Shown here: one piece after another, positions 16,819-26,472 of the stretch | Position numbering within the stretch: position 1 is the first letter of the stretch | Layout of the letters: every line of letters starts with the position of its first letter | NCBI RefSeq assembly: GCF_000305495.1 | Contig: NZ_AJTN02000187.1 | Location: 1-40,666, forward strand | Direction: 5' to 3' | From: Peribacillus psychrosaccharolyticus ATCC 23296 | Lineage (GTDB): Bacteria > Bacillota > Bacilli > Bacillales > DSM-1321 | Length of the DNA stretch: 40,666 nucleotides | The notes under the pieces: model-generated | Databases searched by the model: none | What the model was told of the DNA's origin: nothing | What the model saw: the letters and a program-made list of their open reading frames with translations, nothing else | Translations under genes and position numbers: made by a program

Positions 16819-16951
16819 CTCCATCTTCTCCCATCCAGACTATACTGTCGGCTTTGGAATCACACCAAATCCTGCCTTGTAAGGCTCGCGGGCTTAGAAG
16901 GGATATTCCTTCATCACCGCCGGTGGGGAATTACACCCCGCCCCGAAGATA
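16819..16951 (-). promoter_or_regulatory. FMN riboswitch (RFN element) of ribU
   Basis: On the minus strand the segment begins ATCTTCGGGGCGGGGTG, continues with the CCCCACCGGCGGTGAT block, and ends with GCCGACAGTATAGTCTGGAT and GGGAGAAGAT. The outer ATCTTC / GAAGAT helix closes it. These are the conserved RFN blocks. Binding FMN should favour the downstream terminator. The 627-bp gap between ribU and serA also holds the serA promoter and paired TTTGTGAAT motifs. Confidence 0.96.
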
Positions 16952-17107
16952 GACCTATTAAATTTTATTGCATAAAAAGAGTATATACGATATTTCTATG
17001 TTTGAAAAGCTTTTTGGCTTTAAAAGTTAGTTTTTAATTATTTATTCCGCATACTTCCCTTAAACACTATGCCGCTGTACTTCGCTAAAATAATTTCACA
17101 CCATGCT

Positions 17108-17160
17108 TTTGTGAATCGAAAAACCATTCAGAATGCATGCTGGTAACATTTATTCACAAA
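17108..17160. promoter_or_regulatory. Inverted pair of TTTGTGAAT motifs upstream of serA
   Basis: TTTGTGAAT at 17108-17116 (plus) and ATTCACAAA at 17152-17160 (the same motif, minus) are separated by 35 bp. TTCACA at 17095-17100 also pairs with the first. TTTGTGAAT resembles the reported ResD-binding consensus. The functional role is uncertain. Confidence 0.3.
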
Positions 17161-17200
17161 CATATTCAAATTGAAAACGATTACACATTAAGAGATCAAA

Positions 17201-17229
17201 TTGACAGAAAGATAAAAGGTCGATAGAAT
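17201..17229 (+). promoter_or_regulatory. SigA promoter of serA
   Basis: TTGACA (17201-17206), a 17-bp spacer, and TAGAAT (17224-17229), about 45 bp before the serA start codon. The -35 is a perfect consensus and the -10 has one mismatch. Confidence 0.8.
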
Positions 17230-17275
17230 TAACTGAAAATTCTAGAGAAAAACTTGGTTAGGAAGGTGTTTCTAC

Positions 17276-18850
17276 GTGTATCGAATTTTAGTTGCAGATG
17301 CTATAAAACCAGAGGGATTGGGACCCTTATTAGAGTCCTCTCATGTTACCCTTATTCAGAAAACCATCCAAGAAGCAAAGGATGAGCTTAATGAAATGGA
17401 TGCCATTCTTGTAAGAAGTGCGACCAAAGTAACAGAAGAACTAATGAGTCAAATGTCTAACTTAAAAATTATAGCTCGAGCCGGGGTAGGCGTTGACAAT
17501 ATCGATGTCCCTGCTGCCACCAAAAGAGGAATTGTCGTTGTTAATGCACCTGATGGCAATACAATTTCGACTGCTGAGCATACGTTTGCAATGATGGCTT
17601 CCTTAATGCGTCATATCCCACAAGCCTATTCTTCCTTAAAAAATGGAGAATGGAAACGTTCATCCTTTACAGGAACAGAACTTTATGGCAAGACGTTGGG
17701 AATTGTCGGCATGGGCCGTATCGGAACTGAAATTGCCAAGCGTGCAAAAGTATTTGGCATGGATGTTCATGTATTTGATCCTTTCTTAACAGCTGATCGC
17801 GCTAAAAAGATTTCTGTCACTTCCCTGCCGCTGTCTGAAGTCCTAACCAGCTCAGATATAATTACCGTACATACACCTCTAACTAATGAAACAAGAGGCT
17901 TATTGAACAAAGATAACCTGCGGACTTGTAAAAAGGGTGTTTATTTATTAAATTGTGCACGAGGCGGCATCATTAATGAAGATGATTTATATGAATTAAT
18001 CGTGGAGGGCCATATTGCTGGAGCAGCTATAGATGTCTTTACAGAAGAACCCCCCCTTGGACATAAGCTTCTTGAATTAGATCAAGTCATCGCCACTCCT
18101 CATCTAGGTGCTTCAACAAAAGAAGCACAGTTGAATGTGGCTACACAGGTTGCCCAAGAGGTGCTAGTATTCTTAGAAGGAAAACCAGTATCAAATTCAA
18201 TTAATCTTCCTGCCATCTCTAAAGAGGTCTTTGAGAAGGTTCAGCCATTTTATGAACTGATCAAACAAATGGGAGCAATTGTTTCACAATGTATGCAAGA
18301 AGGTGTACAAGAAATTTCTGTTTCGTATGCAGGAGAAGCCTTGGACTTTGATACATCGATTTTAACGAAGAGCCTTATATCAGGTTTCTTTAAACCAAGA
18401 CTAGACGTACCCATTAATGAAGTAAATGCATTGTTGATCGCTAAAGAGCGCGGCGTATCTATTGGCGATAAAACCTCTCATGACACATTTGGGTATTCTA
18501 ACTTAATCACGGTAACTGTAACTGGAGATAAGCAGCAGCTTAATATCAGCGGTACATTTATTCCTAATTATGGTTCTAGAATCGTGAACCTTAACGGATT
18601 TAAGATTGATTTCCATCCTGAAGGAAATCTGCTTTATATACAACACATCGATAAACCTGGTGTAATCGGGCGCGTAGGGAAAATCCTAGGTGATAACGAT
18701 GTCAATATCGCCACCATGCAGGTTGGCCGTAAACAAGCCGGCGGCGAAGCAATCATGGTACTTACCTTTGATAAACCACTACAGCCTAGCTTAAAAGATA
18801 AACTTAAAGAAAATGCTGATATTACATCCATGTATAAAATAACATTATAA
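17276..18850 (+). CDS. serA: SerA, D-3-phosphoglycerate dehydrogenase
   Basis: Protein of 524 residues catalysing the first step of serine synthesis, 3-phosphoglycerate to 3-phosphohydroxypyruvate with NAD. Domains: split substrate-binding domain (about 1-98 and 285-315), NAD-binding domain with GIVGMGRIG (about 142-150), catalytic Arg in CARGG and His in TPHLGAST, an intervening ASB domain, and a C-terminal ACT domain (about 450-524) for feedback by serine. The start is GTG with GGAAGG upstream. The C7 tract near 18050 is intact in frame. A clear SigA promoter and a downstream terminator make it a single-gene unit. Confidence 0.96.
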   Translation: MYRILVADAIKPEGLGPLLESSHVTLIQKTIQEAKDELNEMDAILVRSATKVTEELMSQMSNLKIIARAGVGVDNIDVPAATKRGIVVVNAPDGNTISTAEHTFAMMASLMRHIPQAYSSLKNGEWKRSSFTGTELYGKTLGIVGMGRIGTEIAKRAKVFGMDVHVFDPFLTADRAKKISVTSLPLSEVLTSSDIITVHTPLTNETRGLLNKDNLRTCKKGVYLLNCARGGIINEDDLYELIVEGHIAGAAIDVFTEEPPLGHKLLELDQVIATPHLGASTKEAQLNVATQVAQEVLVFLEGKPVSNSINLPAISKEVFEKVQPFYELIKQMGAIVSQCMQEGVQEISVSYAGEALDFDTSILTKSLISGFFKPRLDVPINEVNALLIAKERGVSIGDKTSHDTFGYSNLITVTVTGDKQQLNISGTFIPNYGSRIVNLNGFKIDFHPEGNLLYIQHIDKPGVIGRVGKILGDNDVNIATMQVGRKQAGGEAIMVLTFDKPLQPSLKDKLKENADITSMYKITL

Positions 18851-18863
18851 TCTCTGTACGAAG

Positions 18864-18902
18864 AAAAGACTGTCGTCGAGTACTCAACGACAGTCTTTTT
18901 TT
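18864..18902 (+). terminator. Terminator of serA
   Basis: A 13-bp stem (AAAAGACTGTCGT / ACGACAGTCTTTT, arms 18864-18876 and 18887-18899) followed by T's. It also faces the converging rsiX gene. Confidence 0.88.
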
Positions 18903-18930
18903 ATGCGGAAAGTTTATATCCATTCCTTCA

Positions 18931-20130
18931 TTACTCTATATAATTAGGTGCTGCCGGAATCGTAATCGGCGCCGATAAGTCTAGCTCCTGTACCTGATTT
19001 ATGGAAGCATTAAACAATTGCACCTGTTCAAAGCCAAAATCTTTTGCAGTAAAAAGAATAGCCTCTATAGCGGTTTTTGTTTCGTCCGTATCGTCTATAC
19101 GCGTATCATTAGACAGGTCAATTTCAAGTGTACGCTTATGCTCTCTGACATTGTCCCAGCCGATTGTTTGAGGTACTGAAGGGGAAATGCCTTCAATACC
19201 CGGATCTTCCTTCAGTGACGCTAATGCGTCGGTAATAGAATCATAGCTGATGTTTGATGGTGCAAGAAACCTCCTGCTAGTTTCATGAAGCTGATACAAT
19301 AGAAAGGCTTTTTTATCAAATTTACTAATCTCCAAGGTCTTTAACATGCCTGCATGAGAAAACGATACCCCAGGCTGCCCATTTGTGGTAAATACGACAC
19401 TTTCAATTTGATTATATTTTACTGTTTCTTGTAAAGCGGCTAAGAATGTACTATCTAACGTAATCAATGGTGAATCTTCAGACAAGTCAATGATAATTTG
19501 ATTATTCTCTGCACCATCACTAATTGTGATGTCCAGCGGATAGTAATCGGTCAGGCCCCACGCTTCTTCCTTTGCATTAGTCATCGCTTCAACTAATGCC
19601 TGAGCAAGTGAAGCAGAAGCACTTGAGACGGTTATGGGAATAATGTAATTAGATTGATCATCTGGTACACCTATCGTAACAGCCTCACGGTTTGCCGCTT
19701 GATCACTTTCGTTCGCTTCAGCCTTACTAGCGTAGTCTTCCTCGTCATTTAAAGTTTCTTTTTCATCTGCCATGGCATCTGATTCAACTGCAGCTTTATT
19801 CTCTTTAGCTTTTTCTGTGTTATAATCCGATTCATTAGACTCCTTTTTGTCTTCCTGTTTTTCTACTTGATCCATCGATATAAACTGACTTCTGGGTGAT
19901 TTCTTATCTGTACTTTCGCCGTTCAAAATGGAAGCACCCAGGACAGCCACGAGGAGCAGCGCAGCAGTCGCTGCAAACAAAGGAATCCAATTTTTCTTCT
20001 GTTTCCTTTTCCTTATGGATCGATTATTAACATGATGATAAACTTCTGAACGTGAACGTTTATCTTCTACTTCCGGCAGTTTTTGAAGAAGCTTAATAAG
20101 TTCGTACTCATTCCATTGGGATTTTTTCAA
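18931..20130 (-). CDS. rsiX: RsiX, anti-sigma-X factor
   Basis: Protein of 399 residues (368 in B. subtilis). It has a cytosolic sigma-binding N-terminus (1-45), one membrane helix (about 48-69), a long Glu/Asp/Lys-rich low-complexity linker (about 72-165) and an extracytoplasmic GerMN-like region. It holds SigX inactive at the membrane. The TTG start lies inside the end of sigX (23-nt overlap), with AGGGGAATTC upstream, so translation is coupled to SigX. The linker is longer than I expect for the family; the rest looks intact. Confidence 0.9.
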   Translation of the reverse strand: MKKSQWNEYELIKLLQKLPEVEDKRSRSEVYHHVNNRSIRKRKQKKNWIPLFAATAALLLVAVLGASILNGESTDKKSPRSQFISMDQVEKQEDKKESNESDYNTEKAKENKAAVESDAMADEKETLNDEEDYASKAEANESDQAANREAVTIGVPDDQSNYIIPITVSSASASLAQALVEAMTNAKEEAWGLTDYYPLDITISDGAENNQIIIDLSEDSPLITLDSTFLAALQETVKYNQIESVVFTTNGQPGVSFSHAGMLKTLEISKFDKKAFLLYQLHETSRRFLAPSNISYDSITDALASLKEDPGIEGISPSVPQTIGWDNVREHKRTLEIDLSNDTRIDDTDETKTAIEAILFTAKDFGFEQVQLFNASINQVQELDLSAPITIPAAPNYIE

Positions 20131-20656
20131 TTGAATTCCCCTCCTCCCTGCCCTTCTCTTCCATTTTCTTTTTAATGGCCTTTAATGCACGGTGCTGTGT
20201 TGTTTTCACCTTACTCTCCGTCCAGTCCAAAACAGCCGCAGTCTCCATAATCGATAATCCCTGAATATATCGAAGAATAATAACACTACGTTGATCAAGT
20301 GTACATGAATGTAAGCTTTGATAAATCCCTTGAACTTCAGCGTTTTGAATAGCAATTTCCTCAGGTAACGGCTGAACATCCTTAACAGGCTGCTTATCCA
20401 AATCAAAATTCTCCAGCAATCGCTGTTTCCAGCCTTTTTCTTTTCTAAAATAATCAATTGCTGCATTTCTTGCAATCGAATAGAGCCAAGTTTTCTCACT
20501 GCTTTTCCCTTCAAAGCGGTCATATGACTTTAAAACGCGAATATATACTTCTTGAACAATATCTTCTGCCACCTCATGTTTTTTCACCATATAAAATAAA
20601 AATTGATATAAATCCTTATGATACTTTTCATAGAGTTCCTGAAAAACGGAGTCCAT
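20108..20656 (-). CDS. sigX: SigX, ECF RNA polymerase sigma factor
   Basis: Protein of 182 residues with sigma region 2 (about 15-78; the segment AEDIVQEVYIRVLKSYDRF is typical) and region 4 (about 118-165, with a recognition helix in SIMETAAVLDWTESKVKTT). B. subtilis SigX controls genes that alter surface charge (dlt, pssA) and resistance to cationic peptides. Followed by rsiX with overlap. A canonical SigX-type promoter lies directly upstream, indicating autoregulation. Confidence 0.94.
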   Translation of the reverse strand: MDSVFQELYEKYHKDLYQFLFYMVKKHEVAEDIVQEVYIRVLKSYDRFEGKSSEKTWLYSIARNAAIDYFRKEKGWKQRLLENFDLDKQPVKDVQPLPEEIAIQNAEVQGIYQSLHSCTLDQRSVIILRYIQGLSIMETAAVLDWTESKVKTTQHRALKAIKKKMEEKGREEGNSIEKIPME

Positions 20657-20684
20657 TTTTTTCTCCCTCCGTTCATATATTGTA

Positions 20685-20711
20685 GTCGTAATTTCCCGGA
20701 GAATAGTTACA
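20685..20711 (-). promoter_or_regulatory. Autoregulatory ECF (SigX) promoter of sigX-rsiX
   Basis: On the minus strand TGTAAC (20711-20706), a 17-bp spacer, and CGAC (20688-20685), about 30 bp before the sigX start. This matches the B. subtilis SigX consensus TGTAAC-N17-CGAC exactly. Confidence 0.88.
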
Positions 20712-20756
20712 AACTAACTATAGTATTTTTATGGAGAAAAAGGAATAGATTTCCGA

Positions 20757-20834
20757 AAAAGAAACCGGATACTCCTGCGAAAGAAATAGACTCCCATTTG
20801 AGATATCTTTTCATTTCGCGGCAGTATCCGGTTC
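20757..20834 (-). terminator. Long imperfect hairpin between resE and sigX
   Basis: Arms 20761-20786 and 20811-20834 pair over about 20 bp (core ACCGGATACT / AGTATCCGGT, then a second block CGAAA / TTTCG) around a 24-nt loop. U-rich sequence follows on the minus strand. It probably ends the resDE transcript. Confidence 0.65.
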
Positions 20835-20886
20835 TAAAAACAGTCGTTTCTTATGAAACAAGATTTTCCGTCATCATTTTATATCT

Positions 20887-22662
20887 TTACTCATTTTCTT
20901 CCAACATTCGTGGCAAAGAAAAAGTAAATGTTGTCCCTATATCCAGCAGACTATGTACAGAAATATAGCCTGCATGTGCGTCTATAATGTTCTTAGCAAT
21001 AGCAAGACCAAGCCCCGTTCCAGATTTACCACGTGTTCTCGCCTTATCCGCTTTATAAAACCTTTCGAATACATAAGCTAGATCTTCCTCAGGTATACCT
21101 GTTCCAGAGTCTTTTACCTCCATGACTAATCCATTTCTCTCTTCTATCCATTGAGACACTTCCACAGTGCCTCCGCTTGGCGTATGGCGTATGGCATTAT
21201 CAATTAAATTGGTCAACACCTGTTCGATTCGATCATGGTCAAAATCCCAATACGTTTCTTCACTAGCAGTCTTGGCATATAATTGAATCCCTTTTTCCTT
21301 CGCAAGCCCATTAAACTTGTATACGATTCGTTCAATATAACCGGTTACTTCAATTCTTTCATATCTTAAAGTAACCTTCCCTGATTCCATTCTTGCCAAA
21401 TCCAGCAAATCATTAACAAGCCTGCCCATACGCAGTGATTCATCATAGATAACTTGTGCCATATCCTTCTTATCTTCTTCAGTGCCGGCTACATCATCAA
21501 TAATGGCTTCACTATAGCCCTGCAGCATGGAAATAGGTGTCCTCAGTTCATGAGAGACATTGGCAATAAAATCAGTACGGAGTTTATCCGTTTTCCGTTC
21601 TTCTGTCATATCCCGAAGAATGGCTACAGCGCCTCTTATACTGCCGGCGCCATAAAGCGGACTGACGATTAGTACCCAATCATGACCCTGCAGACTAATT
21701 TCACCAATTTGCTCCTTATCAAGGATATCTGATTGATTAAATAGGGTCATTAATACTGCTGGAACATCATTACTTTCATCTTGCTTCTCAAAATACCAGC
21801 TTTGGAGAAATCGTTCTGCCGGTGGATTGGTCTCAAGGATTGTACCATCTTTATTAAAGGTAATAACCCCGTCAGCCATACTGCTCAATATACTGGCAAG
21901 ATGTTCTTTCTCTTGGCTTAGCGCACTCATATTGAATTTAAGCTGTTTACCCATTTGATTAAACGCCATTGCCAGCTCGCCGATTTCATCTTGCGTCACA
22001 ATAGGTACCTTCGTATCAAATTTGCCGCGAGCCACTTCAAAGGCAGCTTCCTTCATCTTATTTAAAGGAGCATTAATTCGAGTGGAAAGGAAAAAAGCAA
22101 AAATGGTTGTTAAGATAATCGCAACACCAGCAGCTAAAAGAATAAATTTAGTTGTGGAGCCGATTGCCTCTTCCATTAATTCGGATGATTGATATAAAAA
22201 CAACTGATGCTGCTTGCCATTCAACTCCAACGGCATACCAATAACGATTGCTTTTATCTTTTCACCATCCTCCCCCTTTTGTGGATGAGTAATTTCTTTT
22301 TCAACGGTTTTACCCTCTGTAAAAACGCGATGAAAAGCGGAGTCATTTTCCAAGAATTCATAGGAAATCCCAGAAAGATCGCCTTCGTTTGAAGAATAAA
22401 CAACAGAGTCATTTTGAAACACAACGATTTTTGTTTCATCACCAACAAGTTCTGAACTGATTTTCAGCACTTCATCAGTATTACTGTGTTCATTAGTAAT
22501 TTGTACAATACGATGCGCTGTTTTTGTTAAATTATTCTCTACTTCTTCAATTTGGAAGTTTTCGAAAAATTCAACTAGAAAAACAGTCAGAATTAAGAGA
22601 ACAAACGTTACCAGCAGTAGAATAGTTGCCCATAGTTTCCCTACAACACTTCTCCAAAGCAT
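20887..22662 (-). CDS. resE: ResE, sensor histidine kinase
   Basis: Protein of 591 residues (589 in B. subtilis): membrane helix (about 8-31), extracytoplasmic sensor (32-170), second helix (about 172-193), HAMP (about 194-246), PAS (about 250-350), HisKA with VSHELRTP (phospho-acceptor His371), and a HATPase with N, G1 and G2 boxes (DNAIRHT, DSGTGIPEED, GTGLGLAI). With ResD it switches on respiratory and anaerobic genes under oxygen limitation and nitric oxide. The start overlaps the resD stop by one base (TGATG). Confidence 0.95.
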   Translation of the reverse strand: MLWRSVVGKLWATILLLVTFVLLILTVFLVEFFENFQIEEVENNLTKTAHRIVQITNEHSNTDEVLKISSELVGDETKIVVFQNDSVVYSSNEGDLSGISYEFLENDSAFHRVFTEGKTVEKEITHPQKGEDGEKIKAIVIGMPLELNGKQHQLFLYQSSELMEEAIGSTTKFILLAAGVAIILTTIFAFFLSTRINAPLNKMKEAAFEVARGKFDTKVPIVTQDEIGELAMAFNQMGKQLKFNMSALSQEKEHLASILSSMADGVITFNKDGTILETNPPAERFLQSWYFEKQDESNDVPAVLMTLFNQSDILDKEQIGEISLQGHDWVLIVSPLYGAGSIRGAVAILRDMTEERKTDKLRTDFIANVSHELRTPISMLQGYSEAIIDDVAGTEEDKKDMAQVIYDESLRMGRLVNDLLDLARMESGKVTLRYERIEVTGYIERIVYKFNGLAKEKGIQLYAKTASEETYWDFDHDRIEQVLTNLIDNAIRHTPSGGTVEVSQWIEERNGLVMEVKDSGTGIPEEDLAYVFERFYKADKARTRGKSGTGLGLAIAKNIIDAHAGYISVHSLLDIGTTFTFSLPRMLEENE

Positions 22663-23378
22663 CAGTCATTGTTCACTTCAAATTTGTATCCAACGCCCCA
22701 AACAGTTACAATCATTTTTGCAGCGTTTTCAGATATTTTATTCAATTTCTCCCGCAAACGTTTAACGTGCGTATCTACTGTTCGAAGATCTCCAAAAAAT
22801 TCATAATGCCACACTTCTTTCAATAACTGTTCTCTGTCAAAAACCTTATCAGGTGTTTTTGCCAAGAAGTATAATAATTCATACTCTTTCGGTGTCAGCG
22901 AGACTTCTTTCCCATCTGCTGTTACACGATGCGCATCGTTATCAATCATTAAATCAGGGAATACAATAACATCTTTTGAAGCAGACTCTGCCTGTAAGAA
23001 CCCATTTGAGGAAGAACGGCGCAAGAGCGCTTTCACACGCAAGACCACTTCTCGGGGACTAAACGGCTTCACAATATAATCATCCGTCCCTGCTTCAAAG
23101 CCTTGAACTCTGTTAACTTCTTCACCTTTAGCAGTCAGCATAATGATGGGTGTTGATTTAATTTCTCTTATTTCCCGACAAACCTCAATCCCGTCTTTCC
23201 CTGGCATCATTACGTCAAGAAGAATTAAATCATAATCATTTTCACTTGCTTTCGATATCGCAATATCTCCGTTCTCTGCTTCATCAATCAAGTAATCTTC
23301 TCTTTCAAGGTACATTCTTAAAAGCCGGCGTATTCTATCTTCATCATCAACCACTAGAATTTTCAATTCATTATCCAT
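22662..23378 (-). CDS. resD: ResD, OmpR-family response regulator
   Basis: Protein of 238 residues: receiver domain with the acidic pocket DDE (11-13) and phospho-acceptor Asp55 (LLDVMMPG), then a winged-helix OmpR domain ending VWGVGYKFEV. Near-identical in layout to B. subtilis ResD, which activates resABC, ctaA, fnr and nitric-oxide response genes. Two further in-frame starts exist upstream (23387 and 23417). The ATG at 23378 is chosen because GAGAGG lies nine bases before it and the conserved sequence starts there. Confidence 0.95.
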   Translation of the reverse strand: MDNELKILVVDDEDRIRRLLRMYLEREDYLIDEAENGDIAISKASENDYDLILLDVMMPGKDGIEVCREIREIKSTPIIMLTAKGEEVNRVQGFEAGTDDYIVKPFSPREVVLRVKALLRRSSSNGFLQAESASKDVIVFPDLMIDNDAHRVTADGKEVSLTPKEYELLYFLAKTPDKVFDREQLLKEVWHYEFFGDLRTVDTHVKRLREKLNKISENAAKMIVTVWGVGYKFEVNND

Positions 23379-23587
23379 TTTACCCATCCTCTCTCTCTCT
23401 TCTCTATAGTTTATCAAAAAAGAGCAGAATTTCTATAATTTTTCGTTTTCTCTCATGAAGTGAACAGAAAATAGACATAATATCGTCACTTTCATTACTA
23501 AAATCTCCCAAAAAAAGACAAATTAGCCATACTCGTTCAAAAAATCTATAAAAAAAGTCCATAAACGTTCAGTCCGAGGCACTAATA

Positions 23588-23643
23588 GAAAAAAAGCGTA
23601 GTTTTAAGTAACGGACAATCCGTTAACAAAAAACAAACGCTTT
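23588..23643 (-). terminator. Terminator of resABC
   Basis: The outer arm AAAGCGT / ACGCTTT (23593-23599 and 23637-23643) encloses a perfect TAACGGA / TCCGTTA hairpin, with seven U after the outer arm on the minus strand. It lies just past the resC stop and separates resABC from resDE, so resDE needs its own promoter in the remaining gap. Confidence 0.7.
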
Positions 23644-23649
23644 GGTTCA

Positions 23650-24827
23650 TTATGCGTATGAATGTAGTCCTTTAATAACTAAGTTCACGACAATAAGATT
23701 AAACAGAATAATCCCAAAACCAATTACGGCAAGCCAAGCAGATTTTTCGCCCTGCCAGCCTTTTGACAGTCGTAAATGTAAAAATGCTGCGTAAAATAAC
23801 CATGTAACAAGTGCCCAGACTTCTTTAGGATCCCATCCCCAGAAACGGCTCCAAGCAATCTGTGCCCAAATCATGGCAAATATCAGTGCACCTAAAGTGA
23901 AAACTGGGAAACCGATCATAACGGCACGATAACTAATTTCATCCATTAAATCGAGATTAACGTTCTTAACTAACGGTTGAAGAAGAGCGCCAGCACGTTT
24001 CCGGAATATCAGACGATAAATTCCATAAAGGACAATTCCTGCCCCAAGAGACCAGATCACTGTATTCGCCTTTCTTCCACTTAGTATAGGCGGGAGATCA
24101 AAAAACGGTTTGAACGCATCGGGTGTCTCGAGTTTACTTTCATGCGGTCCTACAAGAGCAGGCATGGTATATTCCATCTCAGCTGTTTGACCACTCTTAT
24201 CTACCCAAGTAAATTCTGCTTTATAGTCCATTGCTTTAAATCCACTTGATACAAGCACAAAGCCGACGGTACAAATCAAAAAGAACATAATCGCTTCCAG
24301 CCAGAATGTCTTCGCGCTTCGCTTTGACTGATCAACTGATTTTATTAGATAAATTAACCCTGCGGCAAAACTCACAGCTAATATGGATTGACCAATGGCA
24401 GCAGTCGTTACATGGATATGCAGCCAATCACTTTGCAGAGCAGGAATTAACGGGGATATTTCCCGTGGAAACATGCTTGCATAAGCAATAATAAGTATAG
24501 CAACTGGAAGAGTAAACACGCCTAAAACAGGTGTTTTATACATATAATAAATGCCGATAAATGCTCCTACCAGCATCATACCAAAGAAAGTGGTAAATTC
24601 AAAAAGGTTACTAACGGGCGCGTGTCCGCTGGCAATCCATCTCGTAATAAAATAGCCAATTTGAGCAATAAATCCGATTGTTGTCACCCAGATGGCAAGA
24701 AGTGCCCATTTACTTTGCTTCTTTTCCATTTGTCCTTTTTTTGTTTAATCGCTCCACCGAATAAGACTGTTGCCACTAAATATAAGAAAAATGCTGCATA
24801 TAATAAATTACTGCTTAGTTCAGCCAT
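23650..24827 (-). CDS. resC: ResC (CcsA-like cytochrome c synthase subunit), with -1 frame break near the N-terminus
   Basis: Multi-pass membrane protein that with ResB handles and ligates heme in cytochrome c maturation. The tryptophan-rich WWD heme motif is seen as [13 protein letters not shown]. The uninterrupted frame (23650-24729, 359 residues) lacks the first membrane helix. That helix is encoded one frame over from an ATG at 24827: [20 protein letters not shown]. This ATG overlaps the resB stop by 8 nt with GGGGGAAG upstream. One added base in the A7 run (24736-24742) gives 392 residues, against 391 in B. subtilis. The break is an A AAA AAG heptamer with GGTGGAG ten bases upstream. Unshifted translation stops after about 47 residues. 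Confidence 0.88.
24735..24741 (-). other. In-phase A AAA AAG slippery heptamer with SD-like element in resC
   Basis: A AAA AAG is phased X XXY YYZ relative to the resC start at 24827 (offset 86). It is preceded by GGTGGAG at 24752-24758 with a 10-nt spacer, the same arrangement as the E. coli dnaX frameshift signal. A weak AAGAAG / CTTCTT hairpin follows. Homopolymer loss is the simpler alternative. Confidence 0.5.
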
Positions 24828-26457
24828 TTAAAACTTCCCCCTTTTTGGAAGACGGCTCATCTTGAGCTTGATCCACCGGTTCTTCTATGTCCGTCCCTTT
24901 AATAACTTGTTCGATATCTCTTTTCAGACCGTGCCAATTTTTATTTGTATGACCGGCAAGCCACATCTGGCCATTTCTTCTTTGAATCCATATCCGACGA
25001 TGATTCCAATAACTCCCCTGAATTACTCCAATCATAAAGATACCGCCGCCAATGAATAACAGCCATAGTGTCATATCTTTTCTAACAGCTAAACCAGCTG
25101 CATTTCTCGTTTCTATACCTGCAAATGCAAGTTTATAGGTGTTCTCCCCAAGTGGTTCTAATGTTTGTTTAATAGCAACAAAGCTCGTCTCACCTTTTGG
25201 CTTATCAGGTGTATACATAGTAAATACGAAAGCAGGATTATCCGGTATTTTTGATTTAGTGATAGGTGTTCCCTTATCATCAAACTCAAAATCTGGGAAG
25301 TAGCTTTCAAGCTCTACTGAATATCCTTCTTTTAAGTCATATTTGGGTTTGGGGTCATTAAGATCGACCGTCATACTGCCAAACGATTCTTCGGTTTTTT
25401 TATTAATCAAATCAAAAGACATCGTATTTAATTCATCTTTTTTATAATCCATTTGATACAACGCATAATGATCATGCTTCAATGGAATATTGACTTTGAT
25501 TTGAGCATCTTTTATTTTCTTCAAATTGACTTCTTCCCCTGGAAGTGTTTCACCGTCTTTTTCATACAGCGTGACATTAGACTGATAGTTCTTTGCTACT
25601 GTACCTGTACGTTCAATAGCTTCAGAGAAATCTTTATCATCTTTATCATAGACTTCCAGAATAAATTCATCATTTTTAAGAAAATACTTTCCATCTGTGC
25701 CAGGGATCGCTTTCGTTTCTCCCTCGCGAATCCAGAGGATTTCATCCACATACATTCCAGGTACAAATCGCAGCATACCGCCGAGTAAGAATAATATTAA
25801 GCCCAAATGATTGACGTATGGACCCCATCTGGCAAAACGGCCTTTTTCAGCAAGCAGGCTGCCATTCTCCTCACGCACTTTATATCGCTGTTTTTCGAGA
25901 CGTTGTTTAAGGTCCTGGGTATCCGTTTGGTCCGTTTCAGATACTCCAAATATCCGCTGTCTTTTCATAAACCCTTCATGGCGCTCCACCTTTTGTTTCG
26001 TAAGTGAGCGATATAGCGGTACAATTCGGTCAATACTAGCAATCGTCAGCGACATGCCTAGGAACGCAATCAAAGCTAGATACCACCAAGAACTGTATAA
26101 ATTATGGAACCCTAAGAGATAATAAAGCTTCCCAAACCAGCCGTATGTTTCTTCATAATATTCTGCTGCTGTCATCGTTTTAGGTATGTACATTTCTTGA
26201 GGCAATATGGTGCCAATGGCAGATGCCGCTAATACGAGCACAATCAGCCAGATTCCAATTTTTACGGAAGAAAAGAAATTCCATATTTTATCAACAATCG
26301 TTTTGTTATACGTTTGAGACCGCCTGGCTCCGCCTTCATAACGCATATCAATGAGCTTACTGTCTTTTTGTGTTTCATCAAGCAAACGTCCGCATTTCTC
26401 ACAAAGAATGGTGCCATACGGATTGACATGCCCGCATTCACATTTAATATCATTCAT
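24820..26457 (-). CDS. resB: ResB, cytochrome c maturation membrane protein
   Basis: Protein of 545 residues (542 in B. subtilis). It starts with a zinc-ribbon-like segment (Cys 6, 8, 19, 22), then membrane helices (near 70-90, 120-145, 210-230), a large extracytoplasmic domain (about 235-455) and a last helix (about 458-480). It forms the System II heme-delivery and ligation complex with ResC. Ribosome-binding site GGGGAG. The C-terminal end overlaps the true resC start by 8 nt. Confidence 0.95.
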   Translation of the reverse strand: MNDIKCECGHVNPYGTILCEKCGRLLDETQKDSKLIDMRYEGGARRSQTYNKTIVDKIWNFFSSVKIGIWLIVLVLAASAIGTILPQEMYIPKTMTAAEYYEETYGWFGKLYYLLGFHNLYSSWWYLALIAFLGMSLTIASIDRIVPLYRSLTKQKVERHEGFMKRQRIFGVSETDQTDTQDLKQRLEKQRYKVREENGSLLAEKGRFARWGPYVNHLGLILFLLGGMLRFVPGMYVDEILWIREGETKAIPGTDGKYFLKNDEFILEVYDKDDKDFSEAIERTGTVAKNYQSNVTLYEKDGETLPGEEVNLKKIKDAQIKVNIPLKHDHYALYQMDYKKDELNTMSFDLINKKTEESFGSMTVDLNDPKPKYDLKEGYSVELESYFPDFEFDDKGTPITKSKIPDNPAFVFTMYTPDKPKGETSFVAIKQTLEPLGENTYKLAFAGIETRNAAGLAVRKDMTLWLLFIGGGIFMIGVIQGSYWNHRRIWIQRRNGQMWLAGHTNKNWHGLKRDIEQVIKGTDIEEPVDQAQDEPSSKKGEVLNG

Positions 26458-26472
26458 GTTTAAAACTCCCCA

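Noticed and set aside
20618-20968. 116-residue plus-strand open frame over the resE-sigX gap
   Set aside because: It runs antisense to the ends of sigX and resE and through the hairpin, has no ribosome-binding site and no recognisable protein features.
23418-23587. A confident promoter for resDE
   Set aside because: Several TTG-containing hexamers exist but none pairs with a good -10 at 16-18 bp, so no site was called.
24729-24729. ATG at 24729 as the real resC start
   Set aside because: It would remove the first membrane helix, has only a very close AGGA, and leaves the conserved, resB-coupled N-terminal sequence unexplained.
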